From NCBI GenBank assembly GCA_945957385.1, contig CAMFKP010000001.1:62001-126000 (forward strand): 64,000 bases of DNA, given 5' to 3'. The notes beneath the pieces are model-generated. The model was not told the DNA's origin. It did no database searches and saw only the letters and a program-made list of their open reading frames with translations. This document shows positions 63,515 through 64,000 of this stretch, piece after piece; position 1 is the first letter of the stretch, and each line of letters starts with the position of its first letter. A program made the position numbers and the translations under genes. The stretch is from an uncultured Aeromonadaceae bacterium. GTDB taxonomy: Bacteria; Pseudomonadota; Gammaproteobacteria; Enterobacterales; Aeromonadaceae.

Positions 63515-64000
63515 TAGAATGCCTCGGCAAGTTCATGGAAGGTTGGTTCAAATTCACCTTGTGCGGATCGCTTCATGTAGTCTGCATAGATTCGCTGTGC
63601 GAGCATGAAGGCGAATGGGTTGTCGGAATCTTGTTGGGCATCGCCTAGATACTGGCGAAGCAACTCTGGATCGGCCTTCATAGCATCGACGGCCTCCTTA
63701 CACGTCCCGTTCGGGTAATGCTCGCGGAGCATACGCAGCGCCATAATTGGATTTGGCATGAGCTTGTAGAGCTCTGAACGTAAAGTACGGTCTTCCGCAG
63801 TGGTAGTCAGAGCCCACATGGTGATTGGGCCCATTTGAGAGGTGTAGAGCTGAGTCTTCTCACCGCGCTTTGTCGCTACCTTCGCTAAGAAGGTTGCGCC
63901 ATAGCGGCCAGGCCCGTGAACAAACTCTTTAAGAGCGAGCTCTTCAGTTCGGGTTAAGCCATAGATCTTCCGCACTTTTTCCTGAGATTCAGCAGTCCCA
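63514..64000 (-). CDS. Transfer-region protein, 5' end beyond window
   Basis: The frame is open to the right edge and the first codons are outside the window (GTG 63975 is only an internal candidate). At least 161 residues of a soluble, helical protein with KEFVHGPGRYGATFLAKV and GTCKEAVDAMKADPELLRQYLG; the C-terminal half carries a QRIYADYMKRSA helix. It overlaps the trbC start by TAATG, so it is the upstream partner of the coupling protein; position and fold fit a DotM/TrbA-like component, but no diagnostic motif is visible. Confidence 0.75.
   Translation of the reverse strand, partial: GTAESQEKVRKIYGLTRTEELALKEFVHGPGRYGATFLAKVATKRGEKTQLYTSQMGPITMWALTTTAEDRTLRSELYKLMPNPIMALRMLREHYPNGTCKEAVDAMKADPELLRQYLGDAQQDSDNPFAFMLAQRIYADYMKRSAQGEFEPTFHELAEAF

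Noticed and set aside
1-64000. Insertion sequences or transposons
   Set aside because: No DDE or HUH transposase, terminal inverted repeats or target duplications were seen; the recombinases are of the tyrosine type.

Overview
The window looks like a piece of a large conjugative plasmid, or a plasmid-like integrative element, from a Gram-negative proteobacterium (possibly a betaproteobacterium, a weak guess from codon use and gene style). Evidence: a Dot/Icm or IncI-like transfer operon with a TrbC/DotL-type coupling ATPase, a plasmid-style type IV CRISPR-Cas locus, an origin-like repeat region, a plasmid-type topoisomerase with extra zinc ribbons, tyrosine recombinases and several 'polyvalent' proteins. 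There is no rRNA, tRNA, ribosomal or core metabolic gene. I see no relaxase, no recognisable replication initiator and no partition genes, so these must lie outside the window.

Layout. 1-11900 (+): one giant modular polyvalent protein of at least 3,965 residues, cut by the left edge. 11951-13369 (-): two small genes. 13584-18533 (+): an operon with topoisomerase I (topA) and small exported or membrane proteins. 18705-21275 (+): a signalling group comprising a receiver-like protein, a c-type heme sensor and a Popeye-like membrane protein with a cyclic-nucleotide-binding domain. 21332-25061: unknown genes including a long coiled-coil protein. 25083-27463: two tyrosine recombinases, one just downstream of a dif-like palindrome and the other an integron-integrase-like catalytic domain without its N-terminal domain. 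27645-31706: mostly small leftward accessory genes. 31783-33329: an origin-like region with seven copies of a 17-bp repeat in two converging groups, three tandem 19-bp iterons and a DnaA-box-like site; a tyrosine-phosphatase-like gene lies inside it. 34965-40345: a type IV CRISPR-Cas locus (csf2, a Cas6f/Csy4-like gene, csf4/dinG, csf3, plus a divergent csf1 candidate) without a visible array. 40509-42814 (-): an ADP-ribosyltransferase-like protein, a zincin polyvalent protein and a small gene. 42918-64000 (-): the transfer region, with exported proteins (two paralogue families), an M23 peptidase, an ankyrin polyvalent protein, a lytic transglycosylase, a DsbC-like oxidoreductase, RdgC and TrbC/DotL. 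Genes from the right edge to about 55340 are locked together by TAATG or ATGA overlaps.

How it fits together (inference): the transfer apparatus moves the DNA and perhaps the polyvalent proteins into a recipient. Those proteins (ART, zincin, ParB-like, JAB and GNAT-like modules) would act against host defences early after entry, and the type IV CRISPR-Cas would act on competing plasmids. Three leftward genes (starts at 30880, 31706 and 42814) appear to share one promoter and leader architecture with a 5'-terminal hairpin that shows a compensatory base change, which suggests coordinated control of accessory genes.
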